The translations under genes and the position numbers were made by a program. 64,000 nt of DNA, from contig JAEZYD010000047.1 of the NCBI GenBank assembly GCA_023419375.1, forward strand, positions 1 to 64,000, in the 5' to 3' direction. Of this stretch, positions 49,964-59,111 are shown one piece after another. Source of the stretch: Pseudomonadota bacterium. Lineage in GTDB: Bacteria; Desulfobacterota; Desulfovibrionia; Desulfovibrionales; Desulfovibrionaceae. Each line of letters opens with the position of its first letter. Position 1 is the first letter of the stretch. A model generated the notes under the pieces. That model did no database searches and was not told where the DNA came from. It was given only the letters and a program-made list of their open reading frames with translations.

Positions 49964-50500
49964 CTATGACTGCTTTTTGGGCACCAGCATCATCTGCAAG
50001 GTGCGGCCTTCAGCGCGGGCTTCCTGATCCACCTTGGCGATATCGGCAAGGTCTTGCACAACCCGTTCAAGAATGGCCATACCGCGATCTTTATGCACAA
50101 TTTCGCGGCCCCTGAAAAACACCGTAATCTTACAGCGGTCACCCTCTTCAAGAAAACGGCGGATGTGGCGGACCTTGGTTTCGTAATCATGGTCGTCAGT
50201 TTTGGGACGAACCTTGATTTCCTTAATCTGCACCACGGCCTGCCGCTTTTTGGCTTCCTGCTTCTTTTTCTGCTGTTCGTACTTGAACTTGCCGTAGTCC
50301 ATTATGCGACAAACGGGCGGTTCAGAAGTGGAAGCCACTTCCACAAGATCCATGCCGGCTTCTTTGGCCCGGTCAATAGCATCGTTGCGTTGCAGAATTC
50401 CAAGCTGCTCGCCATCGGCGGCGATCACGCGCACTTCACGGGCGCGGATCATCTCGTTGCGACGCACGCCGTCCTGCGGCATGTCGCGACGGAATCTCAT
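49964..50500 (-). CDS. infC: Translation initiation factor IF-3
   Basis: A 178-residue IF-3: N-domain NEMIRAREVRVIAADGEQLG, linker YGKFKYEQQKKKQEAKKRQ, C-domain KVRHIRRFLEEGDRCKITVF and FRGREIVHKDRGMAILERV. It starts at ATG one base after the thrS stop (TAATATG), with no clear ribosome site, so reinitiation from thrS is likely. Many IF-3 genes use rare AUU starts for autoregulation; this assignment keeps ATG. Confidence 0.95.
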   Translation of the reverse strand: MRFRRDMPQDGVRRNEMIRAREVRVIAADGEQLGILQRNDAIDRAKEAGMDLVEVASTSEPPVCRIMDYGKFKYEQQKKKQEAKKRQAVVQIKEIKVRPKTDDHDYETKVRHIRRFLEEGDRCKITVFFRGREIVHKDRGMAILERVVQDLADIAKVDQEARAEGRTLQMMLVPKKQS

Positions 50501-50501
50501 A

Positions 50502-52433
50502 TTAGGCGAAGCTATAGCGCATCCCTCCTTGTTTGAAAGGCTCTTCGGCGTCCGTCCGGATCAGCGCGGCGATTTCCGCTACGGATTTGAGCCCCATATT
50601 GTCCCCATTGCGCAGGCGCACATTGGCGCCGCCCGCCTGCACTTCTTTTTCCCCCACCACCAGAATATACGGAACCTTGGCCAGCTGCGCCTCGCGCACC
50701 TTGAAGCCCAGTTTCTCGTTGCGGGTATCGGCGGTGGCGCGAATGCCCATCGCCTTGAGTTCTTCGCACATCTTGAGGGTGGCTTCATCGCCCGCTTCCG
50801 TCACGGTAAGCAGACGGGCCTGCTCGGGCGCAAGCCATGTGGGCAGCGCACCGGCAAAGTTCTCAACGAGAATGCCGATGAACCGCTCAAGCGACCCCAT
50901 GATAGCCCGGTGCACCATGACCGGGCGGTGCTTTTCACCGTCCTGCCCCACATAGGTGAGGTCAAAACGTTCCGGCAGGGTAAAATCAACCTGTATCGTT
51001 GAGCATTGCCATTCACGGCCAATGCAGTCAAGCAGTCGCACGTCAATTTTTGGGCCGTAAAACGCGCCGTCGCCCTCATTGATCTCGTAGGGCAGCCCGG
51101 CCTTTTCCACAGCTTTGGTGAGCGCGTTGGTGGCAAGTTCCCACGCTTCGTCGGTGCCGATGCTGCTCTCGGGCCGGGTGGAAACGGCAACCTTGTACTG
51201 GAAGCCGAAGAGATTCATGAGGTCGCGGATAAGATGGATGACCTCAAGAATTTCGCCCTCAAGCTGCTCGGGCGCGCACAAAATATGCGCATCATCCTGC
51301 GTGAACTGACGCACGCGCAACAGCCCGTGCAGCACGCCGCTCTTTTCGTGGCGGTGCACCACGCCCAGCTCAAAATAGCGCTGGGGCAGATCGCGGTAGC
51401 TGTGCAGCTCGTTGCCGTAAATGAGCATGTGCGAGATGCAGTTCATGGGCTTGACGCCGTAGGCGTCTTCCTCAATCTTGGTGAAATACATATTCTCGCG
51501 ATAGTGGTCGTAGTGGCCGGATTTCTGCCATGTTTCCACGCGCAGCAACTGCGGCCCCTGCACGATTTCGTACCCGCGCTTGAGATGTTCGCGACGCCAG
51601 AAGTCTTCAAGAATGGTGCGCACCATCATGCCTCTGGGCAGCCAGAAGACCATGCCGGGGGCCACATCTTCCTTGAAGGTAAAGAGATTCAGCTCGCGGC
51701 CAAGCTTGCGGTGGTCGCGGCGCTTGGCTTCTTCAAGCTGCTTCAGATAGGCGTCCAGAGCTTTCTGGTCGGCAAAGGCCGTGCCGTAAATACGCGAAAG
51801 CATGCGGTTCTTTTCATCACCGCGCCAGTAGGCCCCGGCCACGCTCATGAGCTTTGCCGCCTTGGCAAAACCCGTGTGCGGCACGTGGGGGCCACGGCAC
51901 AGATCCGTGAAATCACCGCAGGTATAGAGCGACACCGTGTCGGCATCGATGCTCTCGATCAGCTCAACCTTGTAGGTTTCGCCCATGTTGCGGAACACTT
52001 CAACGGCTTCCGCCTTGGGCAGCACCTGGCAGGTGAAAGGCTCGCGCGCATCGGCAATGCGCTGCATTTCCGCTTCGATAGCGGGGAAATCTTCACTGGA
52101 AAAAGGCTTTTCCACGTCAAAGTCGTAGTAAAAGCCGGTATCAATGGAGGGGCCAATAGTGACCTTGGCAGTGGGGAAGAGACGCTTGACCGCCGCCGCC
52201 ATGACGTGGGCGGTAGAATGGCGGATCATCTGCAGCCCCTCGGGCGAGTCGGCGTACACGGGCGCAAGCTCGATGCAGCCGGCAGGCAGGGGTGCGGAAA
52301 GATCCAGCAGAGCGCCGTTATCGGCGCGCGCGGCCACAGCCGCCTTGAACTTTTTGCCGCTCAAGGCTTTTTGCAGGACAGAAGCAACGGAGTCACCGGC
52401 TTCCACCATCTGCCCTTCCACACGGACTTCCAT
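50502..52433 (-). CDS. thrS: Threonyl-tRNA synthetase
   Basis: A 643-residue ThrS: TGS domain (1-65), editing domain with HSTAHVMAAAVKRLFP, SAD region, class II core with MNCISHMLIYGNELHSYRDL (zinc Cys), VVHRHEKSGVLHGLLRVRQF, PVMVHRAIMGSLERFIGIL, and the anticodon-binding domain with KLGFKVREAQLAKVPYILVV. Full length. First gene of the infC-rpmI-rplT unit. Confidence 0.97.
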   Translation of the reverse strand: MEVRVEGQMVEAGDSVASVLQKALSGKKFKAAVAARADNGALLDLSAPLPAGCIELAPVYADSPEGLQMIRHSTAHVMAAAVKRLFPTAKVTIGPSIDTGFYYDFDVEKPFSSEDFPAIEAEMQRIADAREPFTCQVLPKAEAVEVFRNMGETYKVELIESIDADTVSLYTCGDFTDLCRGPHVPHTGFAKAAKLMSVAGAYWRGDEKNRMLSRIYGTAFADQKALDAYLKQLEEAKRRDHRKLGRELNLFTFKEDVAPGMVFWLPRGMMVRTILEDFWRREHLKRGYEIVQGPQLLRVETWQKSGHYDHYRENMYFTKIEEDAYGVKPMNCISHMLIYGNELHSYRDLPQRYFELGVVHRHEKSGVLHGLLRVRQFTQDDAHILCAPEQLEGEILEVIHLIRDLMNLFGFQYKVAVSTRPESSIGTDEAWELATNALTKAVEKAGLPYEINEGDGAFYGPKIDVRLLDCIGREWQCSTIQVDFTLPERFDLTYVGQDGEKHRPVMVHRAIMGSLERFIGILVENFAGALPTWLAPEQARLLTVTEAGDEATLKMCEELKAMGIRATADTRNEKLGFKVREAQLAKVPYILVVGEKEVQAGGANVRLRNGDNMGLKSVAEIAALIRTDAEEPFKQGGMRYSFA

Positions 52434-52474
52434 GAAAAGCTCCTTACAAAAATACCCGGAGGCACATAAAACAA

Positions 52475-52498
52475 AGTGGGGAGGTAAACCTCCCCACT
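52475..52498 (-). terminator. Perfect hairpin between tRNA-Val and thrS
   Basis: AGTGGGGAGGT and ACCTCCCCACT are perfect 11-base arms. On the minus strand TTGTTTTA follows. It lies 42 bases before the thrS start, so it either ends the tRNA transcript or attenuates thrS. Confidence 0.75.
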
Positions 52499-52595
52499 GC
52501 GCCGAATCCGGTCTTCGGGTCGCATCAAGCGACCTGTGCTATGGGCGGGGCCAAGGCCTTCCGCCGTTTAGGGGAACTATCCCCGAAAAGTCATT

Positions 52596-52672
52596 TGGTA
52601 GGAACGAACAGACTTGAACTGTTGACCCCTTCCGTGTCAAGGAAGTGCTCTAGCCACCTGAGCTACGCTCCT
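52596..52672 (-). tRNA. tRNA-Val (GAC)
   Basis: On the minus strand the acceptor AGGAGCG (52672-52666) pairs with CGTTCCT (52606-52600), one G-T pair. The D arm is GCTC...GAGC, the anticodon stem CTTCC/GGAAG with loop TTGACAC gives anticodon GAC, the T loop is TTCAAGT, and CCA is encoded (52598-52596). All arms are complete. Confidence 0.93.
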
Positions 52673-52857
52673 ACATGAGGCAAGCGGTTATATAGCTACT
52701 CCCCATGCCGCCGTCAACACTTTTTTGACACATTGCCGCAATTTATCTCTGAAAGCCTGATAGATGCGCCAAGTGCCTGCGTGTGTGCAGCCGGAGAAAC
52801 CATTGCAACCACGTGCGTCAGATACCATGACAAAAAACGCGAACCTCTGCAAGCATC

Positions 52858-54225
52858 TTAAATAATGCCAGCCTCACGCTGCGTTGCGAGCCATTGGCCG
52901 AATGTTTCCTGCGCGCGGGCGGAATACAAGGCCTTGCGGTCTTTTTTACGCGCCCTCTCGCCCAGTTCCGGCACAAGGCCGAAGTGCGCGTTGGAGGGCT
53001 GAAAATGCTTTACCGGGGTGCGCAGGTGATTGAGCAGCCCGCCGAGGGCGCTCTCAACCGGCGGGTGCGGCAGTTCGAGGCCACGGGCGCGGGCGTTGAG
53101 CAACAGGGCCAGCCACAGGCCGCTGGCGGCTGATTCCACATAGCCCTCCACCCCTGTGATCTGCCCGGCCAGATACACGCCGGGCCGCGCCCGCAACGAC
53201 AAATCCGGCGCAAGCACGTCTGGCGCATTCACATAGGTATTGCGGTGCATGCTGCCAAAGCGCGCAAACTCCGCATTTTCCATACCCGGCACCAGCCGGA
53301 ACACGCGGGCCTGCTCGCCCTGGGTCAGCTTGGTCTGGCAGCCCACGAGGTTGCAGGTTTCGCTGTTGGCCTTTTCTGCCCGCAGTTGCAGAATGGCCCA
53401 GGGCCTGTGCCCTGTGCGCGGGTCCACAAATCCCACAGGCTTGAGGGGGCCGAAGGTCAGAGTGCGGGGGCCGCGCTCGGCCAGGGCCTCCACAGGCATG
53501 CAGCCTTCAAAATGCTTTTCCTGCTCAAACTCGTGGGCAGAAACTTTTTGCGCTTCCAGCAGGGCCGCATAAAAAACATCGTATTCGTCGCGACTCATGG
53601 GGCAATTGAGATAGTCGCCCTCGCCGTCGGCCTCGCCGTTTTCCTGCCCGTAACGGGAGGCGCGGAACACCACGTCCATATTAAGGGAGTGCGTCCACAC
53701 AATGGGCGCGATGGCGTCATAAAAGTAGCAGTGTTTTGCGCCTACGGCTTCTGCCAGGGAGGCGGAAAGCCCCTCCGAGGCCATGGGCCCGGCAGCCAGG
53801 ACCACTGCCCTGCCCTCGCCCGTAAAGGGCGCGAGCACCGGGTCGTCCAGCGATGCCACCTGATGTTCCACAAGCGTGATATTGGCCTGCGCCGCCACGC
53901 GCTCGGTCATGGCGCGGGCAAAGGCCTCGCGGTCAACGGCCAGCGCCTTGCCAGCGGGTACGCGGTGGGCATCGGCCAGTGCCATAAAATCACTGCCAAG
54001 AGCGCGCATTTCGGCCTTGAGCAGGCCCACGCCGGATGTGAGTTCATCTGACCGAAGGGAGTTGGAGCATACAAGCTCGGCCAGATGCTCGCTGATATGG
54101 GCAGCCGACCTGTGGCCCGGCTTTTGTTCAAACAGGGTTACAGAGTGACCGGCCCGGGCCAGATGCAGGGCGCATTCGCACCCGGCAAGGCCACCGCCCA
54201 CCACTGCTATGGACATAATCTGCAT
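52858..54225 (-). CDS. trmFO: Folate/FAD-dependent tRNA (uracil-54) methyltransferase
   Basis: A 455-residue TrmFO that makes m5U54 in the T loop of tRNA using methylenetetrahydrofolate. FAD site AVVGGGLAGCECALHLARAG; family blocks HISEHLAELVCSNSLRSDEL, LVGCQTKLTQGEQARVFRLV, GSMHRNTYVNAPDVL and GVYLAGQITGVEGYVESAAS. The first ATG (54225) has AAGGAG five bases upstream. Confidence 0.96.
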   Translation of the reverse strand: MQIMSIAVVGGGLAGCECALHLARAGHSVTLFEQKPGHRSAAHISEHLAELVCSNSLRSDELTSGVGLLKAEMRALGSDFMALADAHRVPAGKALAVDREAFARAMTERVAAQANITLVEHQVASLDDPVLAPFTGEGRAVVLAAGPMASEGLSASLAEAVGAKHCYFYDAIAPIVWTHSLNMDVVFRASRYGQENGEADGEGDYLNCPMSRDEYDVFYAALLEAQKVSAHEFEQEKHFEGCMPVEALAERGPRTLTFGPLKPVGFVDPRTGHRPWAILQLRAEKANSETCNLVGCQTKLTQGEQARVFRLVPGMENAEFARFGSMHRNTYVNAPDVLAPDLSLRARPGVYLAGQITGVEGYVESAASGLWLALLLNARARGLELPHPPVESALGGLLNHLRTPVKHFQPSNAHFGLVPELGERARKKDRKALYSARAQETFGQWLATQREAGII

Positions 54226-54298
54226 ATATTCTCCTTGCCGCGCAGCTTGAAAGAAATCCCGCCTGATGGCAAGCCCGCCCGCTCCTTGCGCAACAAAA

Positions 54299-54322
54299 AG
54301 CGCCCCGACACGTCAGGGCGCT
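54299..54322 (-). terminator. Terminator between the small HTH gene and trmFO
   Basis: AGCGCCC...GGGCGCT arms around CGACACGTCA; on the minus strand TTTTTGTTG follows. It isolates trmFO from the upstream small gene. Confidence 0.8.
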
Positions 54323-54413
54323 GAAGGCAAACAAATACATTCCTGCGAGCATAACCGCAACAGCCGGAACAATCCAGGGCAGTGCCGCCAGTCTCAGTGG
54401 GGCTCTGTCAGCC

Positions 54414-54680
54414 TCAGTTCAAGGCCGCAAGAATTTTGTAAACCGCTTTTTCGGAAAGAAAATACCGTTCCGCCAGTTGCGCAACAGTCCAGCCCGCCTT
54501 GCGCCGCGCAGCCATCTCGGTGTTTCTGACAGCGCGCAAGGCACGGTTGGGGGCGGTTTCTCCCCAGTGTTTTCTGTTTTCTTCCTTGCGGGGAATGTAC
54601 AGGTATTCCCCGTCAACATATTCCTGTATGGCCCGCAACAAATGTTGCGGCAGAACTTTAGCCGCTTTTTTATAGCCCAT
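54414..54680 (-). CDS. Small CD3324-family helix-turn-helix protein
   Basis: An 88-residue protein: MGYKKAAKVLPQHLLRAIQE, YVDGEYLYIPRKEENRKHWG, then an HTH (RKAGWTVAQLAERYFLSEKA). The core matches the CD3324 family, common in Firmicutes, function unknown. ATG 54680 has GGAGGAAG upstream. Rare in this background, so transfer is possible. Confidence 0.7.
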   Translation of the reverse strand: MGYKKAAKVLPQHLLRAIQEYVDGEYLYIPRKEENRKHWGETAPNRALRAVRNTEMAARRKAGWTVAQLAERYFLSEKAVYKILAALN

Positions 54681-54717
54681 GATGCTTCCTCCCGATGAAA
54701 TGTCAGGACGGAGCAAG

Positions 54718-54769
54718 GGCTATTGCTTAAACAATCAAGCTGTTATGCAATAGCCCCTGCTATGCATAA
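54718..54769 (-). promoter_or_regulatory. Mutually exclusive hairpins upstream of the CD3324-family gene
   Basis: On the minus-strand RNA, GGGCTATTGC (54756-54747) can pair either with GCAATAGCCC (54727-54718) or, in part, with upstream GTTATGCATAGC (near 54770-54759). The two folds cannot coexist, as in attenuators or riboswitches. Confidence 0.4.
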
Positions 54770-54916
54770 CGGGCAGAATCCTGGTACGTGTACATCCAAT
54801 AATCCTGTTGAGTGTTAATAGTGCTTTTTCTGTATACACAGCAAAATGCCAAGTCAACAGGGTTGCGCCCCTATCCGGCTCTTGCCCCCAGCGAAAAGCT
54901 GCGCTAGTAACAACCG

Positions 54917-55447
54917 ATGCACGACGACCACTCACAGCAGCACGCCGCCCAAAAGGCAAACGACCTCCACGAGGGCATGGCCCCCGTGGACATTGCCTTT
55001 GTGCGCCCCGGCGCGCGCGAGCTCTACGCTCAGGGGCAGGATGATTTTCTTGCTCCTGCCACCAGCCAGTCGGCAGGTATGGATCTGCGCGCCTGCCTTG
55101 ATACACCCGAAGCGGTTATTCCCGCCGGGGGCAGACTCAAGGTAAGCACTGGCATCAGTGTGCAGCCCCGCGCGGCTGGCATTGCCGGTTTTGTTTACTC
55201 ACGCAGCGGCCTTGGCGCGCGTGACGGCATCACCGTCGCCCAGGGCGTCGGCATCATCGACCCGGACTATACCGGGGAAATTCTGGTGTTCCTTCTGAAC
55301 ACCTCCGGCCAGGAGCGCCGCATCCAGAACGGCGAGCGCGTGGCCCAGCTCATCTTTCAGCCCTTTGTGCGACCGCGATGGCGTGAAGTTACGGAACTGT
55401 CTGCCACAGAGCGCGGTTCCGGCGGTTTCGGTCACACCGGGCGCTGA
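54917..55447 (+). CDS. dut: dUTP diphosphatase
   Basis: A 176-residue trimeric dUTPase: AGMDLRA (motif 1), YSRSGLGARD (motif 2), GVGIIDPDYTGEI (motif 3), GERVAQLIFQP (motif 4), and ERGSGGFGHTGR (motif 5). All five motifs are intact. ATG 54917 adds about 20 His/Gln-rich residues to the usual start (ATG 54977, MAPVDIAFVRPG); neither has a strong ribosome site. Confidence 0.95.
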   Translation: MHDDHSQQHAAQKANDLHEGMAPVDIAFVRPGARELYAQGQDDFLAPATSQSAGMDLRACLDTPEAVIPAGGRLKVSTGISVQPRAAGIAGFVYSRSGLGARDGITVAQGVGIIDPDYTGEILVFLLNTSGQERRIQNGERVAQLIFQPFVRPRWREVTELSATERGSGGFGHTGR

Positions 55448-55521
55448 TACTCTGCGCTGGCAACCGCCAGCGACTTTCATCCATTCCACCATTCATACGT
55501 TCACCGAGAAGGAGTTTGTCC

Positions 55522-56721
55522 ATGTCACAAGCCTTTGCCGCCGTGAAAGCCGGGGAAGAGAGCCTGCTCTGCCGTTCCTACAGCCGTTACCCGCTGGCTA
55601 TCGTGCGAGGCAAGGGCGCGCGACTCTGGGATGTGGACGGCAAGGAATATGTCGATCTGCTGGCGGGCATTGCCGTAACGGCCCTTGGCCACTGCAATGA
55701 TGAAATCTGCGCCGCCCTCGAGACCCAGTCGCACAAGCTCTGGCACGTGAGTAACCTGTTTTATCAGGAAGAACAGCTTGAACTGGCGCGGCTGCTGCTC
55801 TCAACAAGCCACCACAGCAAGGCCTTTTTCTGCAACTCCGGTGCGGAAGCGAACGAGGCCTGCATTAAGCTGGCGCGCCGCTACATGCGCAGCGTGAAAA
55901 AGCGCGATGCCTATGAAATCATCACCCTTGAGGGCTGCTTTCATGGCCGCACGCTCGGATCACTGGCAGCCACTGGGCGCGAGAGCCTGAGCAATGGCTT
56001 TACGCCCCTGCCCGAGGGCTTCAAGCAGGTTCCGGCCAACGACCTTGCAGCGATGGAGGCCGCCATCACCCCCGCCACCGCCGCAGTGCTGGTTGAAGTT
56101 GTGCAGGGCGAGGGCGGCATTGTGCCCCTGCCCGCAGACTATCTGCACGGTGTTGAGGCCCTGTGCCGCAAGCACGACATCCTCTTTATGTGCGATGAAG
56201 TGCAGGCTGGCCTGTGCCGTACCGGCAAGTTCTGGGCCTTCCAGACCTGCGGCCTTACGCCCGACATCATCAGCATGGCCAAATCCCTCGCCAACGGCCT
56301 GCCCATGGGCGCCATGCTGGCTACGGACGAAGTCGCGCAGGGTTTTGAGGCGGGCAGCCACGCCACCACCTTTGGCGGGGGCGCGCTTGTTTCCGCGGTG
56401 GCGGCCAAGACGGTGGAAATCATGCTGCGCGACAAGCTGGCAGAACGCGCCAGCACTCTGGGCGAGCACATGAAGGCCCAGCTGGCCGCGCTGCAACAGC
56501 GCGTTCCCGGCAAAATCCGCGAAGTACGCGGCATTGGCCTCATGCTGGGCATTGAGCTGACCGTTTCCGGCAAGGATGTGTGGGAAGAGCTGCTGCGCCG
56601 GGGCTTTATCTGCAACCTGAGCCACGGCGTCACCCTGCGCCTCCTGCCGCCCCTGAACATTGATCAGGCGGATCTGGACAGCTTTGTGACCACGCTTGAA
56701 GACATTTTGAAGGCTTTTTAA
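55522..56721 (+). CDS. argD: Acetylornithine aminotransferase
   Basis: A 399-residue class III PLP aminotransferase. GAEANEACIKLARR and FHGRTLGSLAATG are typical; DEVQAG is at 225-230 and the PLP Lys is Lys254 (SMAKSLANGLPMG). It acts in arginine synthesis and may also serve lysine synthesis. AAGGAG supports ATG 55522. It lies 74 bases after dut. Confidence 0.93.
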   Translation: MSQAFAAVKAGEESLLCRSYSRYPLAIVRGKGARLWDVDGKEYVDLLAGIAVTALGHCNDEICAALETQSHKLWHVSNLFYQEEQLELARLLLSTSHHSKAFFCNSGAEANEACIKLARRYMRSVKKRDAYEIITLEGCFHGRTLGSLAATGRESLSNGFTPLPEGFKQVPANDLAAMEAAITPATAAVLVEVVQGEGGIVPLPADYLHGVEALCRKHDILFMCDEVQAGLCRTGKFWAFQTCGLTPDIISMAKSLANGLPMGAMLATDEVAQGFEAGSHATTFGGGALVSAVAAKTVEIMLRDKLAERASTLGEHMKAQLAALQQRVPGKIREVRGIGLMLGIELTVSGKDVWEELLRRGFICNLSHGVTLRLLPPLNIDQADLDSFVTTLEDILKAF

Positions 56722-56801
56722 AAAAATCGACCTGTCCGGGTCTTTACAGAAGCACGATTGTACACTACATAGGGCTTCCTGAAAATATTCTGCAAAAATT
56801 A

Positions 56802-56828
56802 CGGCAACCCCGCTCTGCGGGGTTGCCG
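56802..56828 (+). terminator. Terminator of argD
   Basis: CGGCAACCCCGC and GCGGGGTTGCCG are perfect 12-base arms around TCT, followed by CTTGCTTT. It lies 80 bases after argD. Confidence 0.88.
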
Positions 56829-56851
56829 CTTGCTTTACACAAGGAGTACTC

Positions 56852-57073
56852 ATGGACGTTTTTGATCAGGCTACCGAGCTGGAGCGCCTTGACCGCGAAT
56901 CAGCCCTCATGCGGGCCCGTGCCGCTGTGGATCGCGGCGGCCCGGAATGGATCAATGGAGTAGCCTGCTGCCGTGAATGCGGCGACCCCATCCCCGCCAA
57001 GCGCCTTGAAGCCCTGCCCGGTGTTGGCCTGTGCCGCGCCTGCCAGGAAGAACGCGAAGGCAGCCGCGACTAG
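56852..57073 (+). CDS. Small DksA/TraR-type zinc-finger protein
   Basis: A 73-residue protein with one C4 zinc finger: CRECG at about 40-44 and CRACQ at 62-66, and the DksA/TraR helix RGGPEWINGV. It lacks the long coiled coil of full DksA, as TraR does. Such proteins can bind RNA polymerase through the secondary channel. ATG has AAGGAG upstream. Confidence 0.82.
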   Translation: MDVFDQATELERLDRESALMRARAAVDRGGPEWINGVACCRECGDPIPAKRLEALPGVGLCRACQEEREGSRD

Positions 57074-57389
57074 CCCGCACAGGGTGCCCTTGCGGCCCCG
57101 CTGCCGTCTGCCGCACCTGGCAAAGCCTGCGGCCCGACATCTCCGGCGATATCTGCGCGTGCAGCGCGCCCGCATACAGGCGAGCGCGCACCGAATGCGC
57201 TCGGCTTTTGACCCTGCCAGCGTGACGGCCCTCTTTGCGTGCAATTTTCTCCCCTTCTGCAAGCCCCTCCATCTCCGCAATCATTACGCTATGCCATACA
57301 TTCTTGTTCTGACCAGAACTTGATGTTCATTGGCTGTATCAGGCAGACAAATGGATGCCCACGGCATTACGCATACCCCCCCTGAAACA
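57074..57389. other. Gene-free stretch between the zinc-finger gene and the pit terminator
   Basis: No ORF with credible coding character or ribosome site was found; only shadows of the flanking genes occur. No tRNA or clear promoter was recognised. Confidence 0.5.
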
Positions 57390-57428
57390 AAAACCCCTGT
57401 CCCGGCAAATCGCGGGGACAGGGGTTTT
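57390..57428 (-). terminator. Bidirectional terminator after pit
   Basis: AAAACCCCTGTCCC and GGGACAGGGGTTTT are perfect 14-base arms. A/T runs on both sides make it active in both directions; on the minus strand it follows pit by 57 bases. Confidence 0.9.
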
Positions 57429-57484
57429 GAATGGTCTCTCTCGCAAGGCGGGCGCAGGGCCAACGCATTGCGTGCAACGTCCGG

Positions 57485-58489
57485 TCAGTTCCAGATAAAA
57501 TGCAGCAGCCAGTAAGAAACAAATCCCACGCCTGCCGCAGCGGGCAAGGTGAGCACCCATGCGGTCACCAGATTTGCGGCCACATTCCAGCGCACGGCTG
57601 AAAGCCTTTTGGAAGACCCCACGCCAAAAATGCAGGCGGATATGGTGTGCGTGGTGCTGACCGGGGCCCCCATGAGGGAGGCGCCGGTGATGACCAGAGC
57701 GGCGGAACTTTCCGCAGCAAAGCCGTGCACCGGCTCCAGCTTGAAAATACGGTGCCCCATTGTCTTAACAATCTTCCAGCCGCCAACGGCGGTGCCAAGG
57801 GCCATGGCCCCGGCGCAGGAAAGCTTGACCCACAGGGGCACTTCCACGGAGTCGATCTTGCCAAAAATCATCAGGGCCAGGGTGACGATACCCATGGTCT
57901 TCTGCGCGTCGTTGAGGCCGTGACTGGTGGCCATAAGCGCGGCTGACAGCAGTTGCAGACGCCGGAACGAGGCATTGACCTTACGCCGGTGTATACTTCC
58001 GCAGATCCAGTAAATGATCCACATGCAGCAAAAACCCACGGCGTAGCCAGCCAGGGGCGAGGCCACAAGGGGTACCAGCACCTTGTCCCAGATGCCTTTG
58101 GCGTTCAGCGCTCCGAAGCCAGCGTCAGCCACGGCGGCTCCGATAAGCCCGCCAATCAGGGCGTGGGACGACGATGAAGGGATGCCGAAATACCAGGTTA
58201 TGCAGTTCCAGGTGATGGCCCCCACAAGGGCGGCCAGCACAAGTACGTGGCTGCCCTCCACCACCTGCGGCAAAACAATGCCGCTGCCCAGTGTTTTTGC
58301 CACTTCAGTACCAAGCAGCGCCCCGCCCAGATTGAGCAGGGCCGCAGCGCCCACCGCAAAACGCGGCGTCACCACCTTGGTGGAAACCACGGTGGCAATG
58401 GCATTGGCGCAGTCGTGCGCGCCATTGGTGAAGTCGAACACCAGGGCCACCAGCACAATGAGCGCCAGCAGCACGGGGATATCAAACAT
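57485..58489 (-). CDS. pit: Inorganic phosphate transporter, PiT family
   Basis: A 334-residue membrane permease. Both PiT signatures are present: DFTNGAHDCANAIATVVSTK near the N-terminus and ATSHGLNDAQKTMGIVTLAL, each ending in GANDxxK-like residues. About ten helices. ATG overlaps the DUF47 stop by eight bases, so pit is coupled to its PhoU-like partner. Confidence 0.95.
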   Translation of the reverse strand: MFDIPVLLALIVLVALVFDFTNGAHDCANAIATVVSTKVVTPRFAVGAAALLNLGGALLGTEVAKTLGSGIVLPQVVEGSHVLVLAALVGAITWNCITWYFGIPSSSSHALIGGLIGAAVADAGFGALNAKGIWDKVLVPLVASPLAGYAVGFCCMWIIYWICGSIHRRKVNASFRRLQLLSAALMATSHGLNDAQKTMGIVTLALMIFGKIDSVEVPLWVKLSCAGAMALGTAVGGWKIVKTMGHRIFKLEPVHGFAAESSAALVITGASLMGAPVSTTHTISACIFGVGSSKRLSAVRWNVAANLVTAWVLTLPAAAGVGFVSYWLLHFIWN

Positions 58490-59111
58490 TTTTCAGCACC
58501 GCTTCTTCAATGGTTTCCGCCAGCGCATTGACCTGCTCAAGCAGGATGTTCATGCGCTCATAGGCCTGACTCCACTTGAGCACCCGCATGAGGGCCTTGC
58601 TTGTCAGTTCCTGGTGCTCGTCCATAAGTTCCGCCAGTCCCACGGCCAGCACCATGTCGCATTCGCTGCGCAACGCACGGAACACGCGGGTTTTGTGACA
58701 GTCGCGCCGATTGGCGAGGCCAGCGAGCATCTCATGGGTCAAATCAAGCATGGCGCTGATGGTGCGCGCCATCTGCAAGGCGGGAAAACGGATTGAGGCA
58801 AATTCAAAAATATGCAGCCGCGTGCTCAGGCTGTGCAGGCAGTCCATGCACTCTTCCTGTTCCTGATTGATGCGCAGGATATCCTCGCGGTCGATGGGCG
58901 TGATAAACGTCTGGGAAAGCGCCCGGATGATCTTGCTGTGCAGCAGGTCAGCCTCTTCTTCCAGAAAGGCGATTTCCTTGTGCACGTGATCCATGTTGGA
59001 AACGTCTTCCAGCATGTTTACCAGCAGGGCGGACATGCGGCGCAGCAGATCATTCTGCTCGTTGAGCATGGCAAAAAACGGAGCGGATTTGGGCAGTAGA
59101 GCAGGAAACAT
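58482..59111 (-). CDS. DUF47/PhoU-like regulator of Pit
   Basis: A 209-residue all-helical protein of DUF47 (PhoU-like) type: SNMDHVHKEIAFLEEEADLL, then FITPIDREDILRINQEQEEC and LTSKALMRVLKWSQAYERMN. These genes almost always precede pit and are thought to gate the permease. AAGGAG lies before the ATG. Confidence 0.92.
   Translation of the reverse strand: MFPALLPKSAPFFAMLNEQNDLLRRMSALLVNMLEDVSNMDHVHKEIAFLEEEADLLHSKIIRALSQTFITPIDREDILRINQEQEECMDCLHSLSTRLHIFEFASIRFPALQMARTISAMLDLTHEMLAGLANRRDCHKTRVFRALRSECDMVLAVGLAELMDEHQELTSKALMRVLKWSQAYERMNILLEQVNALAETIEEAVLKNV

Noticed and set aside
56952..57284. A 110-codon minus-strand ORF
   Set aside because: Half of it is antisense to the DksA/TraR-type gene and the rest has no recognisable feature.
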